Shown: positions 6,889 to 16,209 of the stretch, one piece after another
Layout of the letters: every line of letters begins with the position of its first letter
How positions within the stretch are numbered: position 1 is the stretch's first letter
DNA from: Candidatus Bathyarchaeota archaeon
GTDB taxonomy: Archaea; Thermoproteota; Bathyarchaeia; Bathyarchaeales; UBA233
NCBI GenBank assembly: GCA_029907045.1
Contig: JARYMR010000002.1
Span: forward strand, 1-34,576
Length of the DNA stretch: 34,576 bases
Reading direction: 5' to 3'
Notes under the pieces: generated by a model
What the model saw: the letters and a program-made list of their open reading frames with translations, nothing else
What the model was told of the DNA's origin: nothing
Database searches by the model: none
Position numbers and translations under genes: made by a program

Positions 6889-9456
6889 TTGAAATTGCAA
6901 AAAGTTTTGGTTATAACGATTGTCCTAACATTGCTCTTTGGACTGGCAGCCTCAGCTGGGCATGTCTTCGCACAGCCTGTTCGACAGAAGAAGACCTACG
7001 GCTTTATAATAGTTACACCGAATCCTGTGGGAGTTAACCAAACCGTCTTACTTATATTTGGGCTTACCGACTACCTTTACCAATGGCCAGACGGTTTCGA
7101 GAACATAACCCTTACAGTGACAAAGCCGAATGGGCAAACTGAAACCTTAGGGCCCTATAAAACCGACTCGACGGGTGCAACAGGTGACTATTACAAGCCC
7201 ACCATGAACGGCACCTACTACTTCCAGCTGCACTTCCCCGGACAAAACTATACTTGGCCAGCTCCGCCAAGTTTTGATCCAACTTGCTATGGCACAATTT
7301 ATTATAAGCCTTGCACAAGTGAGCAGTATGCGCTTACAGTACAATCCGAGCCTCTGCTAGATCATCCGGGATTTCCGCTTCCAACAGAGTTTTGGAGCAG
7401 GCCTGTTGACTCTCAAATAAGGGAGTGGAGCAGTATTGCTGGAAACTGGCTTGGTCCTCCACCTATCAATCTTTACGCGCCCTACAATAAAGGCCCTGAA
7501 ACCCCCCACATACTTTGGGCTAAGAATCTTCTAGGGGTGGGAACGGCGCTTGGAGGAGGACTTACGGGAGGAGTATACGAATACACCGACGAAATAGACG
7601 ATCATGGATTCGAAACAGGAGACGCGTACGAAGGATTCTTCGGTCAAGGATTTCCATACTTCAGCCGTTCCATCATATTGGGCGGCGTTCTCTACTTCAA
7701 CCGTTACAAGGGAACTTTTGGGGTATTTCCTGTTGAGCAGGAAGTGGTTGCAGTTGACATACGCACTGGTGAAGAGCTTTGGGTGAGAAATTGGACCAAT
7801 AACCGAGTGACTTTCGGCCAGCTTTTCTACTGGGACAGCTTTAACTATCACGCTGTCTTCCCCTACCTAATAGCGGTGCGGAGCGTAGGAATGCCACCCG
7901 TAACCTATTGGAACTTTTATGAGGCTTCTACGGGCAGGTTTGCTTTCAGCTATATGAACGTGCCAAGCGGAACCATGCTTTACGGACCCAAAGGCGAAAT
8001 AGTGGTTTATACGGTTAACTTGGCGAGGGGCTGGATGACCAAGTGGAACTCAACCCACGTGGTAACAGAGAGAAAGAAGCAGCTTTTTGGGCCAACTGGG
8101 ATGGTTCACGGCAGTTGGATAGGCAACTACTTCTACGGGCAAACCCTCAACGCTAGTCTAGGCATAATGTGGAACAAGACTATACCAACATTTCCTGGAA
8201 GCGTAAACACCATATTTCTGGACGACATAGTGATTGGCAGCCAACTTTGGGGCAGCCGAATGGTTGTAGGCGACATGCCATGCGTCCTATGGGGTATAGA
8301 CCTTAGGCCTGGACACGAAGGAGAAAAGAAATTCAACGTGACTTGGCAGAAGCCCCTCGGAGACACAGCTGTTAGCTGGGTTGCAGCAAGCAATAAGGAA
8401 AGAGTATTTGTCCTATGTGTGAAAGAAACAAGGCAGCTCTACGCCTTCGACATGGACACTGGAATAAAGAAATGGGGGCCATCAGAGGCTTTAGATATAC
8501 GCGGCGTCTACGGAGTTGGTGGCGCAATTGCGTATGGAAAACTAATATTATCAATAAACTGGGCTGGCATAATCAATTGCTACGACGTCAAAAACGGCAG
8601 CCTTCTATGGACATATGAGGTTGAGGATCCATACGCCCACAGCGAGATGTGGCAGAAAGAGTTTGCGGGAGACATGTGGCCAACGCAACTACTATTCATT
8701 ACGGACGGAAAAGTATACATAGGCAGCGGCGAACACTCGCCGGAGAATCCTCTGCCGCGCGGAGCGCCATTCATCTGCCTAAACGTGACTGATGGAACAG
8801 AAATATTCAGGGTTAACGGTTTACTCCGCCAAACCCACTGGGGAGGCCCAGCAATAATAGGTGACAGCATAATAATCAGCATGGACACCTACGACATGCG
8901 CATATACAGCATAGGAAAGGGGCCAAGCGCCACAACAATAACAACTTCGCCCAGAGTTGTTGCTAACGGCCAAACCATAGTAATAGATGGAACAGTTATG
9001 GACATCTCACCCGGAACAAAGGATTCAAGCATCGCCCTAAGGTTCCCGAATGGTGTTCCAGCAGTGGCTGACGAATCTATGGGTGACTGGATGCTCTACG
9101 TTTACAAACAGTTCCCAAGACCAACCAATGTTGAGGGCGTTTGGGTTAAGCTTGACGCCATAAACGTTTACACAGGCGAAGTTTTAGACATTGGTGGAAC
9201 CCACACAGACTCCGCGGGAATGTTTACGGTAGCATGGGCCCCGCCAAAAGAAGGGTTATGGACAATACTGGCTACATTCCCAGGATCAAACTCATACTAC
9301 CCATCCTTCGCAGAAACAAGCATAGCAGTAACCGGAGCACCTGCAGCACCAGCAGCACCAGCCTACACAACACTGGACCTAGCCATAATAGTTGCGGTAA
9401 TCATTGCCATAATAATAGGTATAGCAAACCTATACATCATACTGAAAAAGAAATAA
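6889..9456 (+). CDS. Secreted, membrane-anchored PQQ-like beta-propeller protein (copy 1)
   Basis: 855 residues from a TTG start with AGGGAG five bases upstream. A signal peptide (residues ~5-28, VLVITIVLTLLFGLAASAG) is followed by an Ig-like domain with NPVGVNQTV. A large PQQ-like propeller comes next; its blades show repeats such as AVDIRTGEELWVRNW, YAFDMDTGIKKWG and CYDVKNGSLLWTYE. A second Ig-like domain (~700-815), an APAAPAAPA linker and a C-terminal membrane anchor (LAIIVAVIIAIIIGIANLYI) with a KKK end complete it. The protein should be displayed outside the cell, anchored at its C-terminus. The PQQ-type fold here need not bind PQQ; it may be an S-layer-associated scaffold or binding protein. 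A paralogue lies at 18627, sharing a near-identical 3' tract. Confidence 0.9.
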   Translation: MKLQKVLVITIVLTLLFGLAASAGHVFAQPVRQKKTYGFIIVTPNPVGVNQTVLLIFGLTDYLYQWPDGFENITLTVTKPNGQTETLGPYKTDSTGATGDYYKPTMNGTYYFQLHFPGQNYTWPAPPSFDPTCYGTIYYKPCTSEQYALTVQSEPLLDHPGFPLPTEFWSRPVDSQIREWSSIAGNWLGPPPINLYAPYNKGPETPHILWAKNLLGVGTALGGGLTGGVYEYTDEIDDHGFETGDAYEGFFGQGFPYFSRSIILGGVLYFNRYKGTFGVFPVEQEVVAVDIRTGEELWVRNWTNNRVTFGQLFYWDSFNYHAVFPYLIAVRSVGMPPVTYWNFYEASTGRFAFSYMNVPSGTMLYGPKGEIVVYTVNLARGWMTKWNSTHVVTERKKQLFGPTGMVHGSWIGNYFYGQTLNASLGIMWNKTIPTFPGSVNTIFLDDIVIGSQLWGSRMVVGDMPCVLWGIDLRPGHEGEKKFNVTWQKPLGDTAVSWVAASNKERVFVLCVKETRQLYAFDMDTGIKKWGPSEALDIRGVYGVGGAIAYGKLILSINWAGIINCYDVKNGSLLWTYEVEDPYAHSEMWQKEFAGDMWPTQLLFITDGKVYIGSGEHSPENPLPRGAPFICLNVTDGTEIFRVNGLLRQTHWGGPAIIGDSIIISMDTYDMRIYSIGKGPSATTITTSPRVVANGQTIVIDGTVMDISPGTKDSSIALRFPNGVPAVADESMGDWMLYVYKQFPRPTNVEGVWVKLDAINVYTGEVLDIGGTHTDSAGMFTVAWAPPKEGLWTILATFPGSNSYYPSFAETSIAVTGAPAAPAAPAYTTLDLAIIVAVIIAIIIGIANLYIILKKK
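9142..9389 (+). repeat. Near-identical 248-bp tract shared with 20805-21052 (copy A)
   Basis: Aligned at a constant offset of 11663, the two tracts differ at only three bases by my reading (9300, 9339, 9342). The flanking coding sequence differs at many synonymous positions. It encodes the last Ig-like domain's end, the Ala-Pro linker and the start of the membrane anchor. Confidence 0.9.
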
Positions 9457-9467
9457 ACACCTCCCAC

Positions 9468-9477
9468 TTATTTTTTC
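9468..9477 (+). terminator. Possible poly-T terminator after beta-propeller copy 1
   Basis: A run of six T (9471-9476) lies 15 bases after the stop. Archaeal terminators are T-tracts without a required hairpin. The next gene starts only 24 bases later, so termination may be partial. Confidence 0.35.
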
Positions 9478-9499
9478 TGTAAATCATTAAAAAGCAAAT

Positions 9500-10258
9500 A
9501 TGGCAGTGTTTAGATTGAAAAAAATTTTAGCAACCTTAGCATTCATAATTGCATTTTTGTTCACGTCTAGGCTGTCACTTTTCACTTCAAACTTTCTAGG
9601 ACTATTCACCTTTAGTGAACCATTATTTTTGCTATCCGCTCTCCTACTCGGCCCAAACGCAGGAGCATTAGTAGGCGGAATCGGATTTGCCCTATCAAAT
9701 TTCCTACTTGGATATCCCCACTACATCATAGCAGCCCTAACGGTTAACTCCCTAACAGGTTTTCTTGTAGGAAAAATCAACCAATTCAAAAACCTTTCCC
9801 ATCCACTTCTAGGTGCATTATCAACCCTCACCCTAATCTCCTCCTTCACATTAGTGGGAACAATCATATATTCAGGAGAAGCATACATAGGTTACACTAA
9901 AGACCTCTTCCTAGGCGAAGAAATCATGAAATATGGAGGACTATACGCATACCGCCTAGACATCTCCCCATGGTTATGGATAATCGCCGGCGCATTAATC
10001 GGTTCCATTTCATTTCTCGTCAGCTTCAAAAAATCTCCAAAATATTTGTGGGCCAGCACCGCACTACTCATAGGCAGCCTAACCATAATTCCAGGGTACT
10101 TTTTATACGAAACATTCCTTATGCCTACCCTTTTCCAAATAAAAGTTGATGCAGTAACAAATTTAATCGTCAACCTCGGCCATTCGGTTATCAGCGCAAC
10201 TATCTCCCTTCTCCTATACTGGGCAATCAAATGGTTACAGCGGAGTAAGCCACAATGA
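9500..10258 (+). CDS. ECF transporter S-component-like membrane protein
   Basis: 252 residues with about six to eight hydrophobic segments. The segment LLGPNAGALVGGIGFALSNF followed by LLGYPHYI resembles the signature region of energy-coupling-factor S components (ECF riboflavin-type family), which bind a vitamin and work with EcfT and two ATPases. No EcfT or ATPase is in the window, so it would have to share a remote energising module or act differently. It starts 43 bases after the beta-propeller gene and overlaps the next gene by the four-base ATGA, indicating one transcript. The ligand is not predictable. The fold call is tentative; a generic polytopic membrane protein is the fallback. 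Confidence 0.6.
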   Translation: MAVFRLKKILATLAFIIAFLFTSRLSLFTSNFLGLFTFSEPLFLLSALLLGPNAGALVGGIGFALSNFLLGYPHYIIAALTVNSLTGFLVGKINQFKNLSHPLLGALSTLTLISSFTLVGTIIYSGEAYIGYTKDLFLGEEIMKYGGLYAYRLDISPWLWIIAGALIGSISFLVSFKKSPKYLWASTALLIGSLTIIPGYFLYETFLMPTLFQIKVDAVTNLIVNLGHSVISATISLLLYWAIKWLQRSKPQ

Positions 10259-10719
10259 AATCTAAAGACCATCAATCCAACGTTAAAAAATCTTCAACAG
10301 CTCTGCCAAGTTTATACAAGCTAGCCTTCCTAACAGGAGCCATCGGCCTCGGGTTCTCAGCCTTATTAATTTATATCTACTATGCACACATATTCACCCT
10401 TCCCGACATTCCAATTGAGGCAGCACGCTACATGGCTTCAACCCACTCAATTGCCATGACCTTTTTCACGCTATCTTTTAGCTTGGGCTTAATCGCATTA
10501 CTAAACTACAAAGATGTTTTATCCTTCAAGCTTATGCTAGCCTCAACAGCAACCGCACTTTTGGGATACCTACCTCCAAGCGAACGCTTGTGGAGACTAG
10601 GCTACACCAACTCCTTAAAAGAAACAATAGCGATAGCCATAATTCACGTAGCCTTACTTACTACATCGGCTACTCTATTAAACAAAGCTTTAAAGAGAAA
10701 TAAAGACTTCCCAATTTAA
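10255..10719 (+). CDS. Small four-helix membrane protein, unknown function
   Basis: 154 residues, translationally coupled to the preceding gene through an ATGA overlap (start 10255, upstream stop 10256-10258). After a polar, lysine-rich N-terminus of ~20 residues there are four hydrophobic segments, near residues 23-43, 60-80, 85-102 and 122-140. A short polar loop (PPSERLWRLGYTNS) separates the last two. I do not recognise the family. The coupling suggests it is a partner of the S-component-like protein, perhaps an accessory subunit, but nothing in the sequence proves this. Confidence 0.7.
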   Translation: MKSKDHQSNVKKSSTALPSLYKLAFLTGAIGLGFSALLIYIYYAHIFTLPDIPIEAARYMASTHSIAMTFFTLSFSLGLIALLNYKDVLSFKLMLASTATALLGYLPPSERLWRLGYTNSLKETIAIAIIHVALLTTSATLLNKALKRNKDFPI

Positions 10720-10780
10720 TAGCGAAAAACCCAGCAAGTCTATTGAACTTTTAATTAACAAAATTTATTTAACACCCTCC

Positions 10781-10790
10781 CTTTTAATAA
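10781..10790 (+). promoter_or_regulatory. Probable TATA box for the gene at 10823
   Basis: cttttaataa lies about 35 bases before ATG 10823, which would leave a leader of roughly 10-15 bases. Confidence 0.4.
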
Positions 10791-10822
10791 GTAGCTCTGA
10801 ACAAAATTAGGCGTACTCAATA

Positions 10823-11920
10823 ATGAAAAAGAAAGCTGGCTTGATAACAATCACTCTGATAATATGCATAATCCTAGCAGTCTTTTACGTTTTCAACGAT
10901 TCCTCCTCAGAGGTTTACATTGGAGTGGAGTTTTTGTATACAGGAGATATGAATTTATGCAAAGAGCTTGTTAACAAAATCAGAGACTATACAAACCTTA
11001 TAATTGTAGGATTATCCAAAGATATGGAAATACGCCTTAATTCCACCCTACTAGATCAGGTTTGTGACTACTTATATGAACAAAAAATTAACTTTATCGT
11101 CCAGCTAACATCCCCAATAAAATTTTCGTATAACATAACCGAGTGGGTAGTGGCAGCATTGAGAAAATACAGCCCAAACTTTTTGGGAGTTTATTACTTC
11201 GATGAACCAGGTGGAAGACAGTTAGATGACGCGCCAACTAGATTTGTTTCAGACGCTGAAAGTTGGGATGACGCTGCTGAAAAATACATCTTTTACTTAT
11301 ATGTCCACATAAAACCCTACCTTCAAACTTGCGTTAAGATGTTTACAGCCGACTATGCATTATACTGGTTCGATTACAAATCCGGCTACGACGTAATCCT
11401 CTGCGAGTTCGGATGGAACCACACCAGAGAGATTCAAATGGCACTTTGTAGAGGAGCCGCTGAAGCACAACAAAAGGAATGGGGAGTGATAATCACATGG
11501 ACTTATACAAACCCTCCCTACTTGGAATCAGCAGACGAGCTTTACAACGACTTAGTTTTAGCGTATCACGGCGGAGCAAAGTACATAGTCATATTTGAAT
11601 ACAACATAATGAACGAGAAGCATTTTGAAGCTCTCAAAAAGTTCTGGGACTATGTAAAACTTTATCCCGGCAAACATGGAATATGTAAAAGTGAAGCAGC
11701 TTACTTAATTCCAAAAAACTTTGCTTTTGGTTTTAGAACCGAGAACGATACAGTTTGGGGGTTATGGTATGACGACCTTGGGGGAAAAGTTTGGAACGAT
11801 GTCATGAAATTGATAGAAGAATATGAATGCCGCTTGAACATAATTTATGAAGACCAAGAGTTCGCAGACAGCCTCCACAAATACAAACAAATATTTCTAT
11901 GGAATCAGACAATCACATGA
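10823..11920 (+). CDS. N-terminally anchored extracellular TIM-barrel-like protein
   Basis: 365 residues. One N-terminal hydrophobic segment (residues ~5-25) anchors or exports it. The remainder alternates strand- and helix-like stretches reminiscent of a glycoside-hydrolase TIM barrel. These include NLIIVGLS, INFIVQLTSP, FLGVYYFDEPGG, DVILCEFGWNH, WGVIITWTYTNPP and KYIVIFEYN. The acidic DEPGG and CEFGW segments fall where glycosidase catalytic acids often sit, but I cannot assign a family. It probably acts outside the cell on a polysaccharide or surface glycan, or is a catalytically dead relative. It has its own probable promoter and is convergent with the minus-strand radical SAM gene 17 bases away. 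Confidence 0.7.
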   Translation: MKKKAGLITITLIICIILAVFYVFNDSSSEVYIGVEFLYTGDMNLCKELVNKIRDYTNLIIVGLSKDMEIRLNSTLLDQVCDYLYEQKINFIVQLTSPIKFSYNITEWVVAALRKYSPNFLGVYYFDEPGGRQLDDAPTRFVSDAESWDDAAEKYIFYLYVHIKPYLQTCVKMFTADYALYWFDYKSGYDVILCEFGWNHTREIQMALCRGAAEAQQKEWGVIITWTYTNPPYLESADELYNDLVLAYHGGAKYIVIFEYNIMNEKHFEALKKFWDYVKLYPGKHGICKSEAAYLIPKNFAFGFRTENDTVWGLWYDDLGGKVWNDVMKLIEEYECRLNIIYEDQEFADSLHKYKQIFLWNQTIT

Positions 11921-11937
11921 AGTCAAATGTATAACAA

Positions 11938-13326
11938 TTAAAAGCTAGCCATTATAGCTTTTAATAAGTGATAAAGTGCTGCTTTAGAAGCAGAAAATCC
12001 TTGCCTCCACCCTTTCGCAAAGGTTCGGAGAATGTATGTCGGACGGATGTAAAATCTCAGAAACGCCAACTCCCGAATTTTTTCAATCTCTCTCATGCTT
12101 AATAATGGAGTCTCGAAGATGGGCTTAGTGGTATCATACTTCTCGAAGTCCGTAACTCTTAGCCATCCATTTTTCACAACTTGATCATAAAGTGGAGTTC
12201 CTGGAAAGGGAGTAGCAACGTTATAAAATCCAACCTCATCCGGACTTATTTTTTCCACAAGCCTTATTGTCTTCCATGCTGTCTTTTCATCCTCACCTGG
12301 GAAGCCTATGATTACCTGTGCCAAAGTTCTAAGCTCAATCTCTCTAGCCCATTTGAAGACTTTTACTGTTTGAGCAACCGAAATCCCTTTATGCATTTCC
12401 TCTAGAAGCCGCTGGGAGCCAGACTCCACCCCGAACCAAACACCTATGCAACCAGCCTCTTTCATAACGCGAAGCAAATCCTTGGCAACCATATCCACTC
12501 TTGTTCCGCATGTCCATTTTATTTTCAGTTTTCGCTCCTTTATCTCTCTACACAGCTTTCTGATCCTAGTTTGATCAAGGGTAAAGAGGTCGTCACAAAA
12601 AGCAACCTCCTCAGCAGAATGGCTGTTCTCGAGTAGTTCCAACTCATCAGCTATGTTTTTCGGGCTTCTAGTTCTGTATTTTCTCCCAAACATTCTCACA
12701 GCAGTGCAGAAGTCACACCAGAAAATACAGCCCCTACTTGTTATTACCGGGAATATAAGACCCCCTGTCTTTCGCAAGCGCTCGATAGGCAAAAGATCGT
12801 GAGCTGGAAAGGGTAAGTCATCTAAGTTTTCTATGTATGGTCTATCAGGAGTTCTCACAATTTCCCTGTTCTTCCTATAGGTGATTCCTAACACATCTTG
12901 AAAGCTATTTCCTTCTTCAACTTTTTTAGCTATCTCCAATAACGTGATTTCCCCTTCTTTTCTCACGATAACATCGGCTTCGGGGCACTCATGCAAAGCT
13001 TCACGATCCCAAAAGGTTACGTGGCATCCTCCCAGTATGGTTAAAACATTTGGGCATACTCTTTTCGCTATCTTAGCAATACGTAGGGCAGGCTTATAAG
13101 TAAGGGTTGTCGATGTTATCCCAACTATTTTTGGTTGTCTTCTCTCAAGCTCCCTTTTCACATCATCATACCATATTCCCAGAGCTTGACAGTCGACTAC
13201 ATCAACATCATACCCATTCTCCCGCAAAACTGCCGCCAAATATAATAGTCCCAACGATATGAACGGAGCATGTTGGTGTGCTCCAACGGGGTATGGAGGA
13301 TTTAAGAGAGTCACATGCAATCTCAT
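11938..13326 (-). CDS. B12-binding-domain radical SAM protein (third of five)
   Basis: 462 residues from the ATG ending at 13326 (MRLHVTLLNPPYPVGAHQH). An in-frame ATG 30 bases upstream (13356) would add ten residues, but the shorter start puts the first cluster cysteine at 200, as in its paralogues (198-199). The cobalamin domain contains LGGCHVTFWD. The radical SAM motif is RGCIFWCDFC (C200, C204, C207), followed by AVRMFGRKYR. It is clearly the closest relative, within the window, of the gene at 28223: the two share the AHQH start, GGCH loop, WCDFC cluster, RVDM and FGVESGSQ segments. It is divergent from the methyltransferase gene at 13466. Substrate unknown. Confidence 0.9.
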   Translation of the reverse strand: MRLHVTLLNPPYPVGAHQHAPFISLGLLYLAAVLRENGYDVDVVDCQALGIWYDDVKRELERRQPKIVGITSTTLTYKPALRIAKIAKRVCPNVLTILGGCHVTFWDREALHECPEADVIVRKEGEITLLEIAKKVEEGNSFQDVLGITYRKNREIVRTPDRPYIENLDDLPFPAHDLLPIERLRKTGGLIFPVITSRGCIFWCDFCTAVRMFGRKYRTRSPKNIADELELLENSHSAEEVAFCDDLFTLDQTRIRKLCREIKERKLKIKWTCGTRVDMVAKDLLRVMKEAGCIGVWFGVESGSQRLLEEMHKGISVAQTVKVFKWAREIELRTLAQVIIGFPGEDEKTAWKTIRLVEKISPDEVGFYNVATPFPGTPLYDQVVKNGWLRVTDFEKYDTTKPIFETPLLSMREIEKIRELAFLRFYIRPTYILRTFAKGWRQGFSASKAALYHLLKAIMASF

Positions 13327-13465
13327 GTTTTCCAGCGTCCATTCTCTAAAATACATAGTTACAACTTAAGCGTTTTCTATCCTTGCCACTTGTTTACACA
13401 TATTTTCTAAAGAATAATTTAAGTAAGGTTAGCTGCTTTAAGATTTTTAACGAGAAGGAAAAAAC

Positions 13466-14215
13466 ATGGTAGAAGTTCCACCGAAGCATTCTGCGTCCAA
13501 AAAATTTATGTTGGCTACTCTAAAGCAACACGCTCAAGGATTAACATACATACTTTCACATACTTATTTATTGAGACGGATTATTATAAGAGAACTTTTT
13601 CATAGTAAAAGGTACAGCAACAAACGGAACTGGACGGCATGGCAAATATATGATGCGTATACGTCAATGCCACATCACGGTTCTCTGGAATCTCATGCCC
13701 GCCCACTTAACATAGCTCGAATAAACACCATTTCTAACATGGTGAGCGAGTTAGGCGACCATCTGAAAATTCTCGACGTAGGTTGCGGGGACGGATCCAT
13801 AGGAAAGTCTTTACGAAAGATGGGACACCACGTTATTTCGGTTGAACTGCCTAAAGTGGCGATTCTAGCCAAAAAAAGGTTCGGCGTTACCTCCATCGTA
13901 GTCAGCGATGCTGAAACTCTCCCTTTCCGCAAAGAAGCTTTTGATGTAGTTGTGGCTGCGGAGCTACTTGAACACCTTTGGAACCCTAATGTTTTCATGA
14001 AGGAAGCATATAGGGTTTTGAGGCTTTCTGGTCACCTGATAATATCTGGCTTAGAAGGCCCGGAGGCGCTGCGTTACGATACTCACAAACAATACTTTGA
14101 TGTAAATACTCTTAAGAACGTGCTTGAGGGGTTCTTCACCTTACAGAAGGTTAAGCGTCTAGGTCCTCTAGAAGCTCCAACGTATACTATAGTTGTGTCA
14201 TTCCGCAAACTGTAA
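13466..14215 (+). CDS. Class I SAM-dependent methyltransferase
   Basis: 249 residues from ATG 13466, with GAGAAGGA at 13452-13459 upstream. Residues 1-100 are a basic, helical extension without recognisable motifs. The Rossmann methyltransferase domain begins near residue 101, with motif I ILDVGCGDGSIG, the acidic residue of motif II in VISVELP, SDAETLPF (motif III area) and DVVVAAELLEHLWNP (motif IV). This is the Methyltransf_11/UbiE-like layout for small-molecule or lipid methylation. It stands divergent from a B12 radical SAM gene, so a shared modification pathway is possible. The substrate is not predictable. Confidence 0.88.
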   Translation: MVEVPPKHSASKKFMLATLKQHAQGLTYILSHTYLLRRIIIRELFHSKRYSNKRNWTAWQIYDAYTSMPHHGSLESHARPLNIARINTISNMVSELGDHLKILDVGCGDGSIGKSLRKMGHHVISVELPKVAILAKKRFGVTSIVVSDAETLPFRKEAFDVVVAAELLEHLWNPNVFMKEAYRVLRLSGHLIISGLEGPEALRYDTHKQYFDVNTLKNVLEGFFTLQKVKRLGPLEAPTYTIVVSFRKL

Positions 14216-14321
14216 TCTAAGCTTTATCGTTGCCATTTTCTCGAGACCTTTTCGTTGCGCCATGTTCTGAGCTAGGTAAGTCTTATTAGCGAAAGCTGAG
14301 AGCTAATTACTGTGGAAAAAA

Positions 14322-16106
14322 GTGAGAGCCGGAAAAACGAAAGCCCTGACTCTAGGTATTCTTCTCCTTTTGACATCGATTAATTATTTGCCACATTTTA
14401 TAAAAGCAGAACCGTCGTTTGTTGCTGAAAATTATGAAAGCGTTTACACCATCTTTCAAACTGGCAGTTTAGTCCGGAAATTATATGTTTCCATAACCCC
14501 TTCCCTGTATGATTACTACGATGGGAAAAGCCATGGGTTATACGATGTAACCAGCTACAATAAATTTATAACTCCGGAAGCCGTAAAGCCAATTGCCGAA
14601 GAGCTCAGAAAAGTTTTTACAGATGATGAACAATTCGCCAATGCAGTTTTATCATTGGTCCACGAGATGAAGTACATTAGGAGCGGCCCTAAATACCCTG
14701 TTGAGACACTTGTTGAAAATGCTGGGGATTGCAGTGCACTTTCGTTTCTTGCAGCCTCCATCATGATAGCTGGTGGGCTTGACGTGGTTTTACTTCGCTA
14801 CAGCGGGACTGATATCGACCATTTAAATGTGGGAGTCTTCCTGTCGCATGCACCCATTTACCACACTTGGTGGATAAGCCCCAAGGGCTACGAATATGAA
14901 GGGAAGAAATATTGGATGGCTGAATGCACCTCTTCATGGATTAACTGGAGGGTTGGAGATGAACCGGAAAGCTTGCGAGGAACGAACGTGAGGACAATTC
15001 CCATAAACACTTGGGGCGAATCGCCCAGCTGTGTTTCTGCCAGCCTAAATTTTCCGCTCAAACCTTCAACAATATCTGTAGACTTGCCTCCGCAAACTCT
15101 AGTTATCAACAATAACGTTTACAGTGTTCAAATTTCCGGTGCAATAATTCCTGAAAATACTGGTGTAAAAGTGGTGTCTTATGTGAATCGAAATGGATTT
15201 TCTTGGGAGTTTTTTACGGCGGCTTATGTAGATGAGTCTGGGAGGTACATGTTAATTTGCAATTTGACGTCGCCTGGCACGTATTATATAAGGGTAAGCA
15301 GGAATGGTAGCCAAGGTTACTCGGGAGCCGATAGCTCGGTGCTTATGCTTTTTGTTGGACCAAGCAATTTAATACAATTTCCTGGTCCAGGCTTCAATTA
15401 TACATACGGTCGCATAGGCCTATATGAATATGAAATTTATAAGGGCATAGGAGCCCATGAATTTCTCAACTTTCAGTTGGTGGGAGACAGAGGTTTAATC
15501 ACCAGCGAATTTATGCTGCTAAAGGGTGAGCCTATGGCAATGTCTAAAAGTCAGATACCATCACAACTATGGGAAGGTTTAGAACCTCTGAGGTTACCCA
15601 ACGACTTTGATTTACAAGTGAGGGACACGTTTGCTCTTATTTTGAGCAAAAATGACTATAACTTTAGCGTCTATGTAAGAGGGCTTAACGAATACGATGT
15701 ACTTAACATGAGCAAAACGAATGACGGAGAAGCTTTGGTGTTCAACGCATCATCAATTGTAAGAGACAACTATTGGTATTCTTTCGCGTTGAAAATAGAC
15801 GGAAACGTGACCACCTTTCAACTCTATGGAGAAAATGGGATTGCTCTAGCCTGCCAGACATGGAACAGCACAACGAAAACTTTTGCATTCATTCTTGCAA
15901 ATATCAAGAATTCTCTTGTAGTTTTCAAAAATTTGAGGATGGAAGCATTTGATGGCTCCTTACAGCCCGTAGGGGACAATTTTACCCCAATTTTTCCGTT
16001 GTTTTACATTGTGCTTTCTATGTTGCTAGTTACATTAATATTGGCCGCAGTTATAGTGAATGTTTATAAGAAAAGTACAAGACTTTTAAAGCTGTACAAT
16101 TTTTAA
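14322..16106 (+). CDS. Secreted transglutaminase-like domain protein with C-terminal membrane anchor
   Basis: 594 residues from a GTG start. A signal peptide (residues ~7-28, ALTLGILLLLTSINYLPHF) precedes a transglutaminase/cysteine-protease-like domain. The likely catalytic Cys137 lies in ENAGDCSALS, His167 in DHLNVGVF, and the third residue is Glu201 in WMAECTS where aspartate is more usual. Beta-rich domains follow, one of them a YIRVSRNG Ig-like fold. Near the C-terminus is a membrane segment (~565-587, FYIVLSMLLVTLILAAVIV) and a basic tail. The active site should face the outside of the cell, so it may crosslink or cleave surface proteins or peptides. It could also be an inactive binding domain. 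The neighbouring membrane protein at 16210 is separated by 103 bases. Confidence 0.82.
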   Translation: MRAGKTKALTLGILLLLTSINYLPHFIKAEPSFVAENYESVYTIFQTGSLVRKLYVSITPSLYDYYDGKSHGLYDVTSYNKFITPEAVKPIAEELRKVFTDDEQFANAVLSLVHEMKYIRSGPKYPVETLVENAGDCSALSFLAASIMIAGGLDVVLLRYSGTDIDHLNVGVFLSHAPIYHTWWISPKGYEYEGKKYWMAECTSSWINWRVGDEPESLRGTNVRTIPINTWGESPSCVSASLNFPLKPSTISVDLPPQTLVINNNVYSVQISGAIIPENTGVKVVSYVNRNGFSWEFFTAAYVDESGRYMLICNLTSPGTYYIRVSRNGSQGYSGADSSVLMLFVGPSNLIQFPGPGFNYTYGRIGLYEYEIYKGIGAHEFLNFQLVGDRGLITSEFMLLKGEPMAMSKSQIPSQLWEGLEPLRLPNDFDLQVRDTFALILSKNDYNFSVYVRGLNEYDVLNMSKTNDGEALVFNASSIVRDNYWYSFALKIDGNVTTFQLYGENGIALACQTWNSTTKTFAFILANIKNSLVVFKNLRMEAFDGSLQPVGDNFTPIFPLFYIVLSMLLVTLILAAVIVNVYKKSTRLLKLYNF

Positions 16107-16209
16107 CATTCACATTTGTCTTGAGGCATTTATCTCTATTTAATTTAGACAGAAGCGTAAACGAAATATATGGAGTTTAACTTTAATCAACAGTATTGGT
16201 TGTGGTGTT

